Source: Panopea generosa (lineage: Eukaryota > Mollusca > Bivalvia > Adapedonta > Hiatellidae). From it: 64,000 bases of DNA. Below, piece by piece: positions 1-13,124 of this stretch. How positions within the stretch are numbered: the first letter of the stretch is position 1; every line of letters starts with the position of its first letter. The DNA lies in NCBI GenBank assembly GCA_029582155.1, contig CM055905.1:64323952-64387951 (forward strand), read 5' to 3'. Below the pieces are notes generated by a model. The model did no database searches. It was not told the origin of the DNA and was given only the letters and a program-made list of their open reading frames with translations. A program made the position numbers and the translations under genes.

Positions 1-1420
1 CTTACATAATCATTATACTGGCGTTTTAACAATTAAATTGACCTTGTTATTTCATCTTTAAGTTACTGGTTAATCAGATAAGTAGGGGAGATGTTTTATA
101 TCTAAAACATTGACAACGGCTCCCCATCTAAAATAAACAATCGTGAAGTTGTACAACGTTTTTTGCATTGATATGTTAATGTGTGTCTTAATACCCAGAA
201 GTACTGGGGTGTGCTCGAGTACTGGTTAATCCCAGGAAACAGTGGTTAGATTAACTGATCGTCTGTTAGCCCTCGATGGCATAAAAATGACGCTAAATAT
301 TCAATCAATCAATCAATCAGAAGTACTTTAACATGTCTATAATTTATGATATCGTGTTTTTACAATTTCGACAATTCTACTTAATGCTATTTATGTGTTC
401 AGTTATTCAATGCGTTTTTCTCTATCAGTCTATATGACTGAACAATTGTTGAAAGCGACGCTTAACACCATACACCAACAATCAAAAAGTAAAACATTTA
501 TATCAATGTTTGCCACTGAAAAAGATCGGTCTTCTAGTGTCTGTTTCACTAGAAAAAATCGGGAAATTCAACTAACGCGTTTATATCTTTTGACCAACTT
601 TCGCCAGCCTAATCAATTGTATTCTTTTTAAAATTTGCAAAGCTTCTGCGCGAATGAACTGTCCCTGGTGGTCGTAAGAAGACTCGCGAAGTTAAGTGAA
701 ACGGACCCTTGATATCTAAGTTATAAATGTGACAGTTAACTTTTGTTGAAACATGTACCACAATCAATACGTTCAAATTTCACTACTCGTACAGTTTGAG
801 GTGGTATAGATCTAAAGAAATTATAACTGTATTGTAAAGTTTCCGACGGTTCCTATGCTGCAAATTATCTTTTTTGTGAATTCATTTCAGATAATAAATA
901 CTATTTTAAAATAAAAAGTCTGAGCTACTCGGGCATGTTTGTAAAGTCTTCATCTAAATATTATTTTTTAAAGAAAATACCTGACATAAATATTCTTAAA
1001 TATTGTCTTAAACAGTAACATACATTTCCAATAAATCTTTCATCGTTAGTTTATTGGAAAGGTATGTAAATGTTTTAAGAATATATATGATATACAGATT
1101 ATTGACAATGTCATCGTTAAAAGATTAAACATACCGAGTTGAAATATTAATAAATGATTTACTGCCTGCTGTCGTTCGGTTTTACGTTTTTATGAAATCT
1201 GATACTTATATCTGGGACCGCAATGCGTGCCATACATAATCATTATGCACCCGTTTCAACAGTTAAGTGTCTTGTCATTTTATCTTTAAGTTTCTATTCA
1301 ATCTAGGCGTTTACTGAATAATTTGTTAATCAGATAAGTTAAAGTTTGTTTTTTTTTTATCTTAAACGTTGACAAAGTGCAAACAATTTAAATATTTTGA
1401 ACCTCAGGTAAGACGTGTGG

Positions 1421-1455
<35 letters not shown>

Positions 1456-2720
1456 ATTTATGTTTTCAGTTATGTAATGCCTCTCTGTATTTTTGAACGG
1501 TATATGTCCTTTTCCCACAATCATTTACTAGCTGCACGTTTTAATTTATAATGATTTATAATTATGAAAATATGCTTTAGTCTGTTTAACATAATGTTAA
1601 TTGATAAGGTATAAAACTTTTTTCTAAAAATCAGCTTGTATGGTAGACTTATTTAATAAATGTTCTTAATAACGAATGTAATACATTGTGTAAATATTGT
1701 ATTTGGTTAACAAAATTAAATAATATTACACTACAGAGACAAAATAAAATAAAAGTTATTGAACAGAATATCCATAATATATTATGTTTGATAAAAATGT
1801 GTAGTTTTACTGCTAAATTAGGAAAATGTCGGCGATAGAGGTGAGGCCTCTATAGTGTTTATATGTACTTATGGTTGTGGTGATAGGACGGGTGTGGGCA
1901 TATAACATTTACCCTCAAGACAAACCTCAATAAAACATAAAGTCTGTTCAAAATTAGTTAATAATTGGGCGTCAATTCATCATTGAACTATATAGCTAAA
2001 GTTTCGACAATGCTAAAGACATAATTATGACATAAATTGAAATATATAAGACTAGTCCTTTACTTCATATAGTCGCATTTGGACACCTCTAATATAGACG
2101 CCTTTGGACACCTCTAATATAGAAGGCTTTTGAATTATTGGGTGAATTATGTTTATATTAACTGACAGAGTGGAATACAGTGCAGGAAGTCTTCTTGCAC
2201 TGTTTTCAAAGGCCTTCTGTGATTGGTGCGGGAAAACGCGTATCTATGGAGTAAAGGGCTTTATGACCCTGCAAACGACCAAATCAAAAGTAAGTGTTTT
2301 TCTTTCTGTCAATATGTCGTTCATTGCAAGGACCACGTAGTACTGCGCGTGTGAATAATTTTACGTAATCATGCGTACGATGGTATGTGAACATTTGCCT
2401 TAGCCTAGATATTCCTGCTGAAATACCTGATAATGTACTTGAATGGAGCGAAGGGTAATGGGATAATGTAGCGTTAATATTGAAATAAAGTATAGCATGT
2501 GTTGGTTGGCTTATCGATGCTAAGTCTAGTATTAATATCAAACTATTGTCATGTTGGATAAAAGTAAACTTTGTACAGACCTTTGGTTAAGATAAAGCAT
2601 TCATTTAGTCGTAATTTGTAATCAGTTCATCATAATGAGACAGCGTTTGCGGACTTGTCGGAACTGAAACACTGTACGTCTCATTACACAGTTGAATTTA
2701 CTTATTGACAGTGCAGGGGC
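1..2720 (+). repeat. gene-free region built of diverged direct duplications
   Basis: 1-430 and 1225-1500 are collinear relatives (CATAATCATTAT; GTTAATCAGATAAGT; TGCTATTTATGTGTTCAGTT). 1905-2060 plus 2265-2335 and 2640-2710 reappear in order at 3020-3380 (TTCAATTCATCATTGAAC; GACCCTGCAAAC). No coding features were seen. A 31-base T run is at 1422-1452. Confidence 0.55.
206..318 (+). mobile_element. 5'-truncated tRNA-SINE, AATC-tail family (copy 1)
   Basis: It matches the 3' part of the full copy at 42591-42879 (GTGCTCGAGTACTGGTTAAT through GACGCTAAATATTCAATC) and ends in (AATC)n. The flanks AGAAGTACT (197-205 and 319-327) form a target-site duplication, so this is a genuine truncated insertion. 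Confidence 0.85.
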
Positions 2721-3363
2721 CTGTTTCACTAACCTCTGTAAGTCTCACGACTTTCATACAAACAAAATGTGACACCTTGGATTACATGTGTTTATGTATT
2801 TATCTGGAAAGAAATAATTCTCATCTAAAATGAATCGAAATGCACTTAAAATTGTGTTGGACTGACTTTCTAAAGCTTAGTTATTATTTGATATGGATTT
2901 GGACGCAGTGCTGCTATTATTTCACGTCGTTTGAGATAAAGCAGTTTAATGTGACTAAAAAATGAAATGGAATAAATTATCACCTGCTTAAATTGGTGAC
3001 AGGACATGCATGAAAATGTTACATTAACCCTCAAAAAAAAGGCTCAATAAAACGTACAGTCGATTTAAATTTAGTTGACATTTGGGCTTCAATTCATCAT
3101 TGAACGATATAGATAAGCTACGAAAATGCTTAAGTATGTTTATTGTTATATTATAAGATATCAATTGAAATATATAAGAATATATGACCCTGCAAACAAG
3201 AAAATCAAATACTAGTATTTTTTTTTTTTTTGTAAACATGCCGTTCTTTGTAAGGATCACGACATGCCATTCTTTGTAAGGATCACGACATGCCATTCTT
3301 TGTAAGGATCACGAATGGGACAACGTTCGCCGACATGTCTGTTCTGGCAGACTCAACACCGTA

Positions 3364-4154
3364 GGTCTCACTACACAATTGAATTTTGTTTTTTGTTCTA
3401 TATAAAATAAGGTCTCACTACACAATTGAATTTTGTTCTTTGTTCTATATAAAATAAGGTCTCACTACACAGTTGAATTTTGTTCTTTGTTCTATATAAA
3501 ATAAGGTCTCACTACACAATTGAATTTTGTTCTTTGTTCTATATAAAATAAGGTCTCACTACACAGTTGAATTTTGTTCTTTGTTTTATATAAAATAAGG
3601 TCTCACTACACAGTTAAATTGTGTTTTTTGTTCTATATAAAATAAGATCTCACTTCACAGTTGAATTTTGTTCTTTGTTCTATATAAAATAAGGTCTCAC
3701 TACACAGTTGACTTTTGTTCTTTGTTCTATACAAAATAAGGTCTAGGATTTCCACGGTAAAGAAAGAATTCTACGTAGATTTTTTTTGTCATTTTTTTTA
3801 TAGCAGGAATGTAAACCCAGAAAAAAATGCACAATAACTGGTAGGTTGACCACGTTGTTGTTTTTTATAGAGGATGCAGTGACACCCTGAGATTTTTTTT
3901 GAAAAAAGAAGTCCTCAAATGCTCAGAAATACATGCATATGTTGAAATCCTACAAAAGTCACATTTTTAACACCAGTGATGTCTTATTGCAGTATATGCT
4001 ATGCCAGGTTTTGCTCTACTCATCTGCAGCAAGAAATCACAACCACTATGAACCATTTTGAAAATATTTCAAAACCAAATTACAAAGGCCTTTTTCTAAA
4101 GCGTAAGAATCATGTTACCGTGGTGAAAAGGGGTCGTAACTGTGTAGTGAGACG
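3364..4154. mobile_element. inverted-repeat element family A, copy 1, with eight 47-bp terminal tandem repeats
   Basis: The ends GGTCTCACTACACA and TGTGTAGTGAGAC are inverted repeats. The left end is repeated eight times at 47-bp spacing (3364, 3411, 3458, 3505, 3552, 3599, 3646, 3693). An internal body (CTAGGATTTCCACGG; TGATGTCTTATTGCAGTATA; CTGCAGCAAGAAATCAC) is shared with copies at 35596 and 40841. No protein frame is present, so it is non-autonomous. Confidence 0.8.
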
Positions 4155-4594
4155 TGTAGCCACTTCATTATGACAACGTCATTCGTAACTTTGCTATTGT
4201 TAACTGTCAGAGTATGACTGTCGTGATTTGTTACCTTAATGGTATATGAAACTACATTCGATTAACTCACGTTTATAACAAATATTGACAAGTTCCAAGA
4301 TGTTCACACGACTTTCATTAACATTGCCATTGATTTCTTTTATCTACACAAAGTGGATACGTGGGTACGACCACATTTAATAAGAACATAATTAAGAAAC
4401 CGAGGTAACGGACGGTCACTGTATTATCAAATAGCTCAAATTGAGCTTTCAACATATACTTAACGCAAATATGGGTATTGTATCAAATCTACATATGATA
4501 TGACTGATAAATCAAGACAACACTTCCTTACCTTCTTTTTCAATTTAATAAATCAACTACGATCGCTAGTGATTTTGTAACATATATGAAACAA

Positions 4595-6010
4595 TAATAA
4601 GTGGCCCAAGAGGGCCTGGACCGCTCTGATCGATCATAGGCCATAACACTATTTCAATTTTCACAATAATTACCCTCTTTGTGGATCTTATTAACCCCCT
4701 TATGAAATGAAGGATAAATACCCAAGCACACCCTGACTGAACAAAGTTAATTACTATGAAACGGAAATACTTTTAATTCCCATACCATTCATCTGTAAAA
4801 AAATATAGTCCCCGTACACGACCCTTATACATCCCAGTCCCTTGATTTGTTAAAATCTCAATCAACCAATTCATAGCGAGTTGCTACGAGTAGACAATGT
4901 TTTAGACTTTGAAAGTCTTTAAGTTGACATGGATGCAAAAAATGGAAGATTTCAGTTTTCACATGTTTGACAGATAGGTTATTGAAAGAAAGATTTTTGA
5001 AATTTCCAAATGTCAACCATTTTGGTGTCCTTTGGGCCTTTTTTGGAAATTCCATCCTCCTTATTGAACCAAATCAAATTTGCAAAGACTAGACAATGAT
5101 TCAGATATGAAACTTTAAATAAGTATTGAACAAATGAGTATGTTTTTCTTTTTTTTTATTTTTAATTCGTATATAAACTCAAAGTTCCCTTACAACGTCC
5201 TATATACCCCAGGGCTCTGGGTTCGCTATATCTTCAATCCCTATAGGCAATTATATTATCAATGATGAACATATTTGACTGACTGGCTGTTGACAAAATT
5301 AACTGTTACTATAGACAATGCTTCAATGGACGACAAAATGAGAATGTTCCTATTTAAAACTCTCAGGGTCACTATAAATGCAACACCCTTGATTTGTACA
5401 AACTTCAAAACCTTACTTACAGAGATATTCTATTTCAAATATGCTGAGAAGATTTTTGAAAAGTTTTTATTAACCCTTTTGTGACCTACCCTGGCCCCAT
5501 ATAGAAAGTCATTCATCCTTACAGAACCTAATCTTCTCCTATGATTAGACGATGCTTCAGAATTCTTACTGAATACTAATTTTGCCCAAATGAATGAAAT
5601 AATTATTATTTTTCCAATAGTATCCCCATGTAAAATTCTTAAGTCCCCTTACTGGGTTCCTATAAATAATAGCTCCTAAATTTGTATCTTCATTCATTCA
5701 GTCATCTTTAATCCCAAGGACATTGTTTGTACAAATCTAATAGAAATATAGTTGGTTATCATTACTACATAAATATTTTCAAAATCTGGTTGGCAGTTCA
5801 TGAAAGATTTTTTTAAGTTTTTGACTGTTTTTAGTAACTGTGACCATCTTGATTATCAGATAAAAAAATTCTGTATAGTCTCCTATGCAAAATCTATTTT
5901 ATCTAAGGTTGAGTTTAACTGACCTTGTGGTTTCAGAGAAAGTGCTGCTAATGGACAACAAACAGTGGGCCACTGCTGACGGACGAAAGACGAAGGACAA
6001 CATGATAATA
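4595..6010. repeat. probable dispersed repeat, no gene
   Basis: It starts with GTGGCCCAAGAGGGCCTGGA and ends with GGACGAAAGACGAAGGACAA; both are phrases I associate with dispersed mollusc repeats, which is a recollection. Short frames at 4858 and 5275 show no domain. No second copy is in the window. Confidence 0.35.
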
Positions 6011-6035
6011 TAAAAATAATAAAAAAATTAAATTG

Positions 6036-6240
6036 TGTCAGCAGCCTATGAATATGTTACGATTGCGAATTGACTGTTTTATTATTTAATAAAAATAAAA
6101 AATAAATAAAAATAATAATATAAATAATAATAAAAATAAAAGGCTGGTTTAAAGTGTGTCGGCAGCCTATGAATATGTTACCTCGCAAAGTGACTGTTTT
6201 ATTAGTATAATAATAATAATAGTAATAAAACTAAAAACAA
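6036..6240 (+). repeat. tandem duplication of about 121 bp with AAT-rich spacers
   Basis: GCAGCCTATGAATATGTTAC occurs at 6043 and 6164, each followed by a GACTGTTTTATTA segment and AAT-rich DNA. Confidence 0.6.
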
Positions 6241-6249
6241 AGAAAAAGA

Positions 6250-7160
6250 TAGAAAAAAAACAGAAAAAAACAACGGACAACGTGCCATCGCATATGCCCT
6301 TTTGACCTTTGGCAATTAGAGGTAAAAAGGACAGCAGACCCAGGATAAAAATATGTTCAATATTCAAAAGCTAGATAAAGCGTTTTCAAAGTTGTTAACT
6401 ATATTTACCTGGCTGTGAGCTTAAGTTAAACTCATATCTGTACAGCACAGTAAACTACATGCATATAAAAAACCTCTGTATCACTTTACACTGTTTTGCT
6501 TACCTTTATACAACTTTCTACATAAGAAATATTCAGTTATCTTTGTTATTAATATTTCTTTGTTAGTAAAGTTTTAATTGGTAGGGAAACAAAATAAATA
6601 GCACTCTGCAAATTGTGACTATTTTTTTTTAATTATAAACTCAACATGATCTGATCATAAAATGAGGTCAAGCAACAGTTCCTTGTCAATCAATTATAAA
6701 AAAAAAAGTCTAGTTATATGTCGCAATCCTGGCTGTAATATAAACACAACTGCCCCGACTAGCAAGTAAATAATCCAATAAGCGATCGATATTGTTTCCA
6801 AAGGCCGACATTTTCAGGCAAGTGAAGTCTCTTAGTAATTGCTGCATTTTAATACATTGTATTTACTTAGACAAACACCATTTGGCCAGTGGGTGGAGCG
6901 ACAGTCACTCCCACGTCAAGTCAGTCGTTTGACATCCATCATGACTAATTGCCGTATATGTATTATAATGACATGCTTGTATTCAATCATTTCTTACTAC
7001 TGACTTTAAAATAATCATTTCCTAAGGTTTATAACATTAGTCTCGTGCTCAACTTATAAAATAACTCATTATAACACAATAAATTTCTACCTCCAATCTG
7101 CATTAATTTCATATTTAAATTTGAGGCAAAGTTAATTTGTGTTTACATATAAATTCTTGA
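6250..7160. other. no gene; part of a dispersed repeat
   Basis: AT-rich. 6780-6930 resembles 35455-35593 (TATTGTTTCCAAAGGCCGAC / TATTGTTTTCAAACCTGCCA; GTGGGTGGAGCGACAGTC / GTGGGCGGAGCGATAGTC). Nothing else is supported. Confidence 0.4.
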
Positions 7161-7178
7161 AAGTTGTGTTTAATAAGG

Positions 7179-7468
7179 ATTGATTGATTGATTGACTATT
7201 TAGCGTCATTTTATGCAATCGAGAGCTAACAGACGATCAGTTAACATAACCAGTTTCCTGGGATCCTGAAAGGTTAACCAGTTCTTGAGCACATCCCATC
7301 TCTGCAAGTAACTGATAATTTCCCCATTTGAATCAGCGGTGAGAGAAGAATGATAATGAGACACAATGTTGTATATCAATCATCACAGAGACTGTTACCG
7401 GGCGGGGATTCGAACTCACGAGCACTGGATTGATAGTTGGACGCGTAACCGACTGAGCTTACCGACCC
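7179..7468 (-). mobile_element. full-length tRNA-SINE, AATC-tail family (copy 2)
   Basis: In minus orientation it runs from a tRNA-like head (box A near 7440-7468, box B-like GAGTTCGAATCC near 7410) to the (AATC)n tail at 7179. The flanks TTGTGTTTAATAAGG (7164-7178) and TTGTGTTTGAGTAGG (7469-7483) are a 15-bp target-site duplication with two differences. Confidence 0.85.
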
Positions 7469-7489
7469 TTGTGTTTGAGTAGGAGTACG

Positions 7490-10400
7490 GGTTGAGCATG
7501 AAAACGGTTTTATAACATAACCTCTCGGCGCCATCAGTTTCAACTAGTTTCTAGACATCACATACATGTCAAAGGTTTAAAAGCATGTTCACTATTAACA
7601 TCTAAAAAATGTGAAACTTAAGACTTGAAGTGTTGTTTAAACAATCTTAAAATATGAAATGGCAAATTATTCAAAATCTCCAGTATCACACATAAGTCAC
7701 TTTTCAACATGTGAGAAATAGTAAAACAGAAACAATGACATTATATACATATAAGCTTTATGTTGGCTCAAATCCATGCTTGTATTGGGCATATTTCTCA
7801 TTGACATAGTGCAGAAGCCTGTTTCACTAACCTTTGTAAGTGTTACGATTTTCATATAAACAAAATGTGACACCCAGGAACATGTCATTGGCGCAGTATT
7901 TTTGCATATTTTAATATATTTTTACATAGCTTACGAAACTTTGAAAAAGTGATGTAAGCAACACAATATCAACTTTCCGAATCTTTTTTTTTTTTCGTTA
8001 CTTTAAATTTTACACTAAGAAATCCGTTAACTTAGTGAAAAAGGGCTCTGCTACATATACTTATGAAAACTAAAAAGTATGCGCTAAATATCATTTATAG
8101 CATTTTGGAAAAAAAAAACATTAACTGCATTAAAATATTTTTCTTAGCAATGTGATACACAAAACATAAGCAAATGTGTCATTCATTTATTAAATTTATT
8201 AGACTCATTACAATAAAAATGACGTAGGGCATGGTCATGTGTTACTTAACCAATATGTTTTACAAAGTTCAAAAGAACTTCAAGCAAGGTATTTTATTCT
8301 CTAAAATTCCTTGCTTCTAGTAAGGCCTTTCATAAAAAAAATGATTGTTTGCTGTGCTACCCAAACTGCAGCTTCCCAAACATTTCTATTGAATTTTTTG
8401 TTTCATGATTTCTGTCACAATTATTTATTCAAAATGACACTAAAAATTTAAAAGAATAGCTGCCTACTTAGTACCCACATGAAAAATACTGGGTCAAACA
8501 CAGTAAACAAACATTTTTTTAAGGATGGCCTTAGTAAATTAAATGATAATAAGACCTTCACCATGAAAATAATCTCATAAAATAGTCTGGGCATATCAGC
8601 ATCTTTTGTCAAATTTAACATGAAACAAAACAATACAATGGAAACTTGTATGAAATCTACACTGAATATGAAAGAATTCTATGGTGGAATGGTTTATCAA
8701 AATGACTGATTACAAATTATGTTTATGGTAATGTATTATTCAGAGATGGTTGTGGGAGATTCCAATAGAGTAACGCAGTAGACTAACATAACAGCACTTC
8801 AGGGCCTAAATTCAACAATAATTTAATCCTGGAATCAAAGTCTTTCATTTTGGTAAAACCTTGAAGCTGTACTTCCATTGGCGCAAAATAAATAAAAGCG
8901 GGGCAAAGAAATTTTATTTGACAAAAGTTGTCAAACTTCTCTTTAAATTCATGTTATATTTCACCTCCTTTAGTATATAACAGTTAAAATCAGCCAATCA
9001 GTGTCACTATCCTTTCTCCAAAATAGCAAGATAATTAAATTGTATTATACAATAAATTAGTATGGTAATAAATGTGATCAAGTTACATTTTCTGGTAAAT
9101 AATCATTAAAACTGCTTGTTTCTGCAAACAAATATAGTAGTTTGTTTGCTTAAAAGATGTATTTTAAATATTAAATTTTTGACATTTCCAGACCAAGTCT
9201 AAATCTCAGACTCAAAATATTGATGAATTGCAGACTCTTTAAAGGCAATGATGCTTTGTTTACTTATGCAGCTGATTACTGCCAATGAATTAACCGATTA
9301 ATTAATGAAAGGATGATTAAAGGTGCACCAACAAAAAACAAGAATTCCACGGAATGATATGTCTCGCCGCATCCGCTTTGACCATTTATACACACATGGG
9401 AGAGAAAAAAATTAAAATATTGTATTCATGCAAGAGTTATCTAAATTGGTTAATTTAGTAGGTTTAATGACAACGAAAAATTGTAGAAAGTATTGTGTGA
9501 AGTTTCGATCAAATACATTAAGTGATTTTTGAGATATGAACTTGATGGTAGTTGCACACAAAACTTTAACCAGTATTTCTAAGAAAAACATATTTAAAAA
9601 GAAACAAAAAAAATTTAACCAGTATTTCTAAGTGAAACATATTTAAAAAAAAAAAATTTAAAAAAAATTAAAAATTTAAAAAAAAAAATTAAAAAAAAAA
9701 TTAAAAATAAAAAAATAATAAAAAAATTTAAAAAAAAAAATTAAAAAAATTAAAGTACTCAGCATCTGCATTATATAATGCAGGGTGTTAGTTGTAACTA
9801 TGATCCGAGTATAAGTGTCCTAGCACTTGTAAAACGAAAACTTAACGTTGGAGCCAAATATAAATATTTGACGCTGTCGCCGCCGCTGTCGACAGAAAAG
9901 CAACACCTTAATCTCGTCTCTCCTTCGTTGCAGCGAGACAAAAATAATATATATATATGTATATGTATGTGTCTGCATTTACAAATACACAACAGAATCA
10001 AACCAAAATGAAATAAAAACACATTTGCCCAAGTTGTAAGGTAAGCAGACATCCCCGATGTTTTGAATAAGATCATTTAAATTAATAAATTGTTATCCAT
10101 TAATGTTTAATATTTAAAAACTCACAGCGAAACTTCATTCCAGGAATAACCAATCAATTACAAACAATCATATCTTTGGGCTAGACTTTACATTCATGTA
10201 CACAAATTTTCATATATTAAATACATGTATCTCATAAATCACAAATATTTTTTTAATTTCATAATCATATACAATTTACATGAATTAACAATATAACTAT
10301 AATATTTCATTTTGATTTACACTAACATCAGAACAATATAAACATTAACCATAGAAAACAACTAGAAAATGTGACTGTCAACACAAACGCTCCACCCTCT

Positions 10401-11160
10401 CTATTGATCGAAAACTTATTTTTACCGAAAATTAAGATGAAACGGGGACATAACTCCTGACTTATATTTCATAATTGCAAAATTACATACAAAATATTAA
10501 TTAAATATTCCTGTTATTGATCAGAAAACTGTTTTTACCTCGGACGGAAGAACGGACGGACACTCAATGCCCCTTCATCATTTTGTAAATGGCAGGAGCA
10601 TAATAAAAATGGACCAAACACACATTCAACAGTATCATATAGAAATGTATTAACTCTATTTTAAACCTCCAAACACAGTTGTAGTAGTATATTACTATAA
10701 TTTGAGATGTCTTAATGCCAAAAACAGAATTTCATTTAAACATATATAATTTATGTGTTATTTTAAAACTAAATAAATTTTCAGCGCCAGAGTAAAAACT
10801 GCAAAATGATCAAAGTAAAATTTCCAAATTCTCTGTACATTAATTGGAACTTAAAAGATAAAAATCAGACATCTATTTCACCAACAAGTTTAACTTTAAT
10901 ACTTAAAAAACTTAACTCAATTTTGACTGGTTATTTATCATATGATCAATATCAAAGAAACCACATGCATTTTTTTTGGAACCAGCCTAAAATCATGATC
11001 ATTTGGCTGCTTTTCTTTGACTAAAGTTTGTAAGTATTTAAGTATCTCCTTAAATATATCTTTTCGAATATCACCAATCAGAAACTTAGCTAAGTAAATA
11101 CTTGAAAACGTAAAGCATGCAAAACTATTCTTACAACTTAGACAAATCACATTCAAATTC
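7490..11160. other. gene-free AT-rich stretch with A-rich tract
   Basis: No coding signal. 9590-9755 is an A-rich low-complexity tract with AAATTT interruptions. 9780-9945 includes a GC-richer block (GTCGCCGCCGCTGTCGACAG), perhaps an unidentified dispersed repeat. Confidence 0.4.
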
Positions 11161-11164
11161 TTCC

Positions 11165-11286
11165 TTGTTAGAACCAGTACTAAGTATATGTGGATAAAGT
11201 GTCCTGCACATAGCCGTGGAGGAGGATCGAACCCATGATCCTCCGGACCTGGCTTATATGCTCTACCAATGGACCATGGGCTCCAC
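11165..11286 (-). mobile_element. second tRNA-derived SINE family, copy a
   Basis: Read on the minus strand: GGAGCCCATGGTCCATTGGT, then GGTAGAGC box A-like and GGGTTCGATCC box B, then a body including ACACTTTATCCACATA. It shares this layout with 33680-33853. Confidence 0.65.
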
Positions 11287-11511
11287 AACTATGTTGGGTG
11301 CAGAAACTCCAGCGTTTCAGAAACGTGGGGAATTTGTAATACTAAACTATCTGCAACTCGACTGAGATAGTCATCAATTACGCCACCTTTTATATCGTAT
11401 CATTACTAAACTACATGTTACAGTCACTTAAAAGTAGATTTTATAAAATATTCATTATGTTTATATACACATTTAAATAAAATGGTTTTGTTTGAAAAAA
11501 TGTCTAAATAC

Positions 11512-11697
11512 AGTCAAACCTGTCTTAAACAACCTGTAAAGGAAATAAGCAAAAGTGGTATAACCTATTAAGACAGGTTCTTGCTTAATACAAGTTAATT
11601 TGCACTGAAAACACAGAAAAAGGCAATAGCATAAATGGCTGTTTAGGACAAGTGGCTGCTCAATAGAGGTGACTGCTTACACAGGTTTTACTGTATT
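11512..11697. mobile_element. MITE family C with TACAGT...ACTGTA ends
   Basis: Inverted ends TACAGTCAAACCTGTCTTAA and ACACAGGTTTTACTGTA, about 186 bp, with internal echoes of the same motif (AAGACAGGTTCTTGCTTAAT). TA flanks are compatible with Tc1/mariner-type insertion. A partial copy is at 44150-44240. Confidence 0.65.
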
Positions 11698-12008
11698 TAT
11701 ACAAGGATGATATTAAATCAAATCAATGCATCCTGGAAGAGAGTACAAATGTCTGAATAAATCATCTAATGTATTTTTCTATGTCAATGTGATGATTAAC
11801 AACTGGTATTGCACAAAACGTTGTAACAATGTTAAACAGCACAATCTATGAATGAAATTCAACACGCAGCAAACATAGTGATCATTTGGGCGTCATTCTA
11901 ATGTACAAATACATGATAAAAACTAAGCACTGAGTAATATATGACATACATTTTATATTCATGCATGCTAAACAATATCAGTAAATTTAGTCTGACTAAA
12001 ACTTAATT

Positions 12009-12277
12009 ATTTGAATATTTAGCATCAAGGGCTAACAGATGATCAGTTAACCTAACCACTGTTTCCTTAGTTTCTGTTAGGTTAACCAGAACTTGGGCAC
12101 ACCTCCACAAATAACTACTAACGACTTTCTCACTTGAATCAGTGGTGAGAGAAGAATGACAATGAGAAGCAATGCCTTTTATCAATCATCACAGATATTA
12201 TCTGTGGACATACGGGGATTCAAACTCACAACTCCTGGATTGATAGTCAGATGTGCTAATGGCTAAGCTAGGCCTGG
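12009..12277 (-). mobile_element. tRNA-SINE, AATC-tail family (copy 3)
   Basis: Minus-strand copy flanked by a perfect 13-bp target-site duplication CTAAAACTTAATT (11996-12008 and 12278-12290). The tail has decayed but the tRNA-like head is recognisable. Confidence 0.82.
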
Positions 12278-12696
12278 CTAAAACTTAATTTAAACTTTTA
12301 ACAAATTTACCAGACTTCGGTCATAACAATCAGTGACACTTACATATATGGACCTGACACTTATATTAATATAAATCAAGACCAACACACTGATGACACA
12401 AAATAGAAGAATATGATATAATCGCAGCATCGTAACACAAACTGTTTGAACTCAACTATTCAATAAAAATAGAAGAAAACTTAAGTTGAACTTAACAAGA
12501 ATTGCTTAAAGTACATTGGTGGAAATGATACTCTAGATTTGGTGTAAATTAACAATATCATTTTACAAATACACGCATAAAACTCAGTATTACTTCAGCA
12601 ATATATATTTCATCACTTATCACAGGTATATATTATTATGTTCATAATTCTTAAATACCCGATAACCTTACCACTTTAGTCAGCAGTAAGAAACAT

Positions 12697-12988
12697 GATT
12701 GATTGATTGATTGAATATTTAGCGTCAATTTATGCCATCGAGGATAAACAGACGATCAGTTAACCATACCGCTGTTTCTTGGATCCTCATAAGTTCACCA
12801 TTACTCGAGCACACCCCATTTCCACAATTTACTGATAACTTTCAAACTTGAATCACCATAGAGAGACAAATGATAATGAGATGCAATATCGTGTATCAAC
12901 CATCACGGAGATTGTGGCTGGGCAGGGATTCAAACTCACAACCCCTAGATGATAGTCAGACAGGGTTACGACTGAGCTTATTAGGCCA
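12697..12988 (-). mobile_element. tRNA-SINE, AATC-tail family (copy 4), nested in an older copy
   Basis: Near full-length minus copy. On both sides lie parts of another degenerate copy of the same family: 12660-12695 (GATAACCTTACCACTTTAGT) and 12989-13120 (tRNA-proximal half). This shows insertion of one SINE into another. Confidence 0.75.
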
Positions 12989-13120
12989 AGCAGAGTGAGA
13001 AACAAATGACAATGATATGCAATATCTTATACCAATTGTCACCGAAACTGACCAGGCAGAAATTCTAACTCACAGCACCTGGATCGATGATCAGTAATGC
13101 TACCGGTAAAGCTCCAGCAT
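12989..13120 (-). mobile_element. remnant of an older AATC-family SINE split by copy 4
   Basis: It continues the element begun at 12660-12695, from GAGTGAGAAACAAATGACAA through a decayed box B to a tRNA-like head around 13115. Confidence 0.55.
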
Positions 13121-13124
13121 GAAT

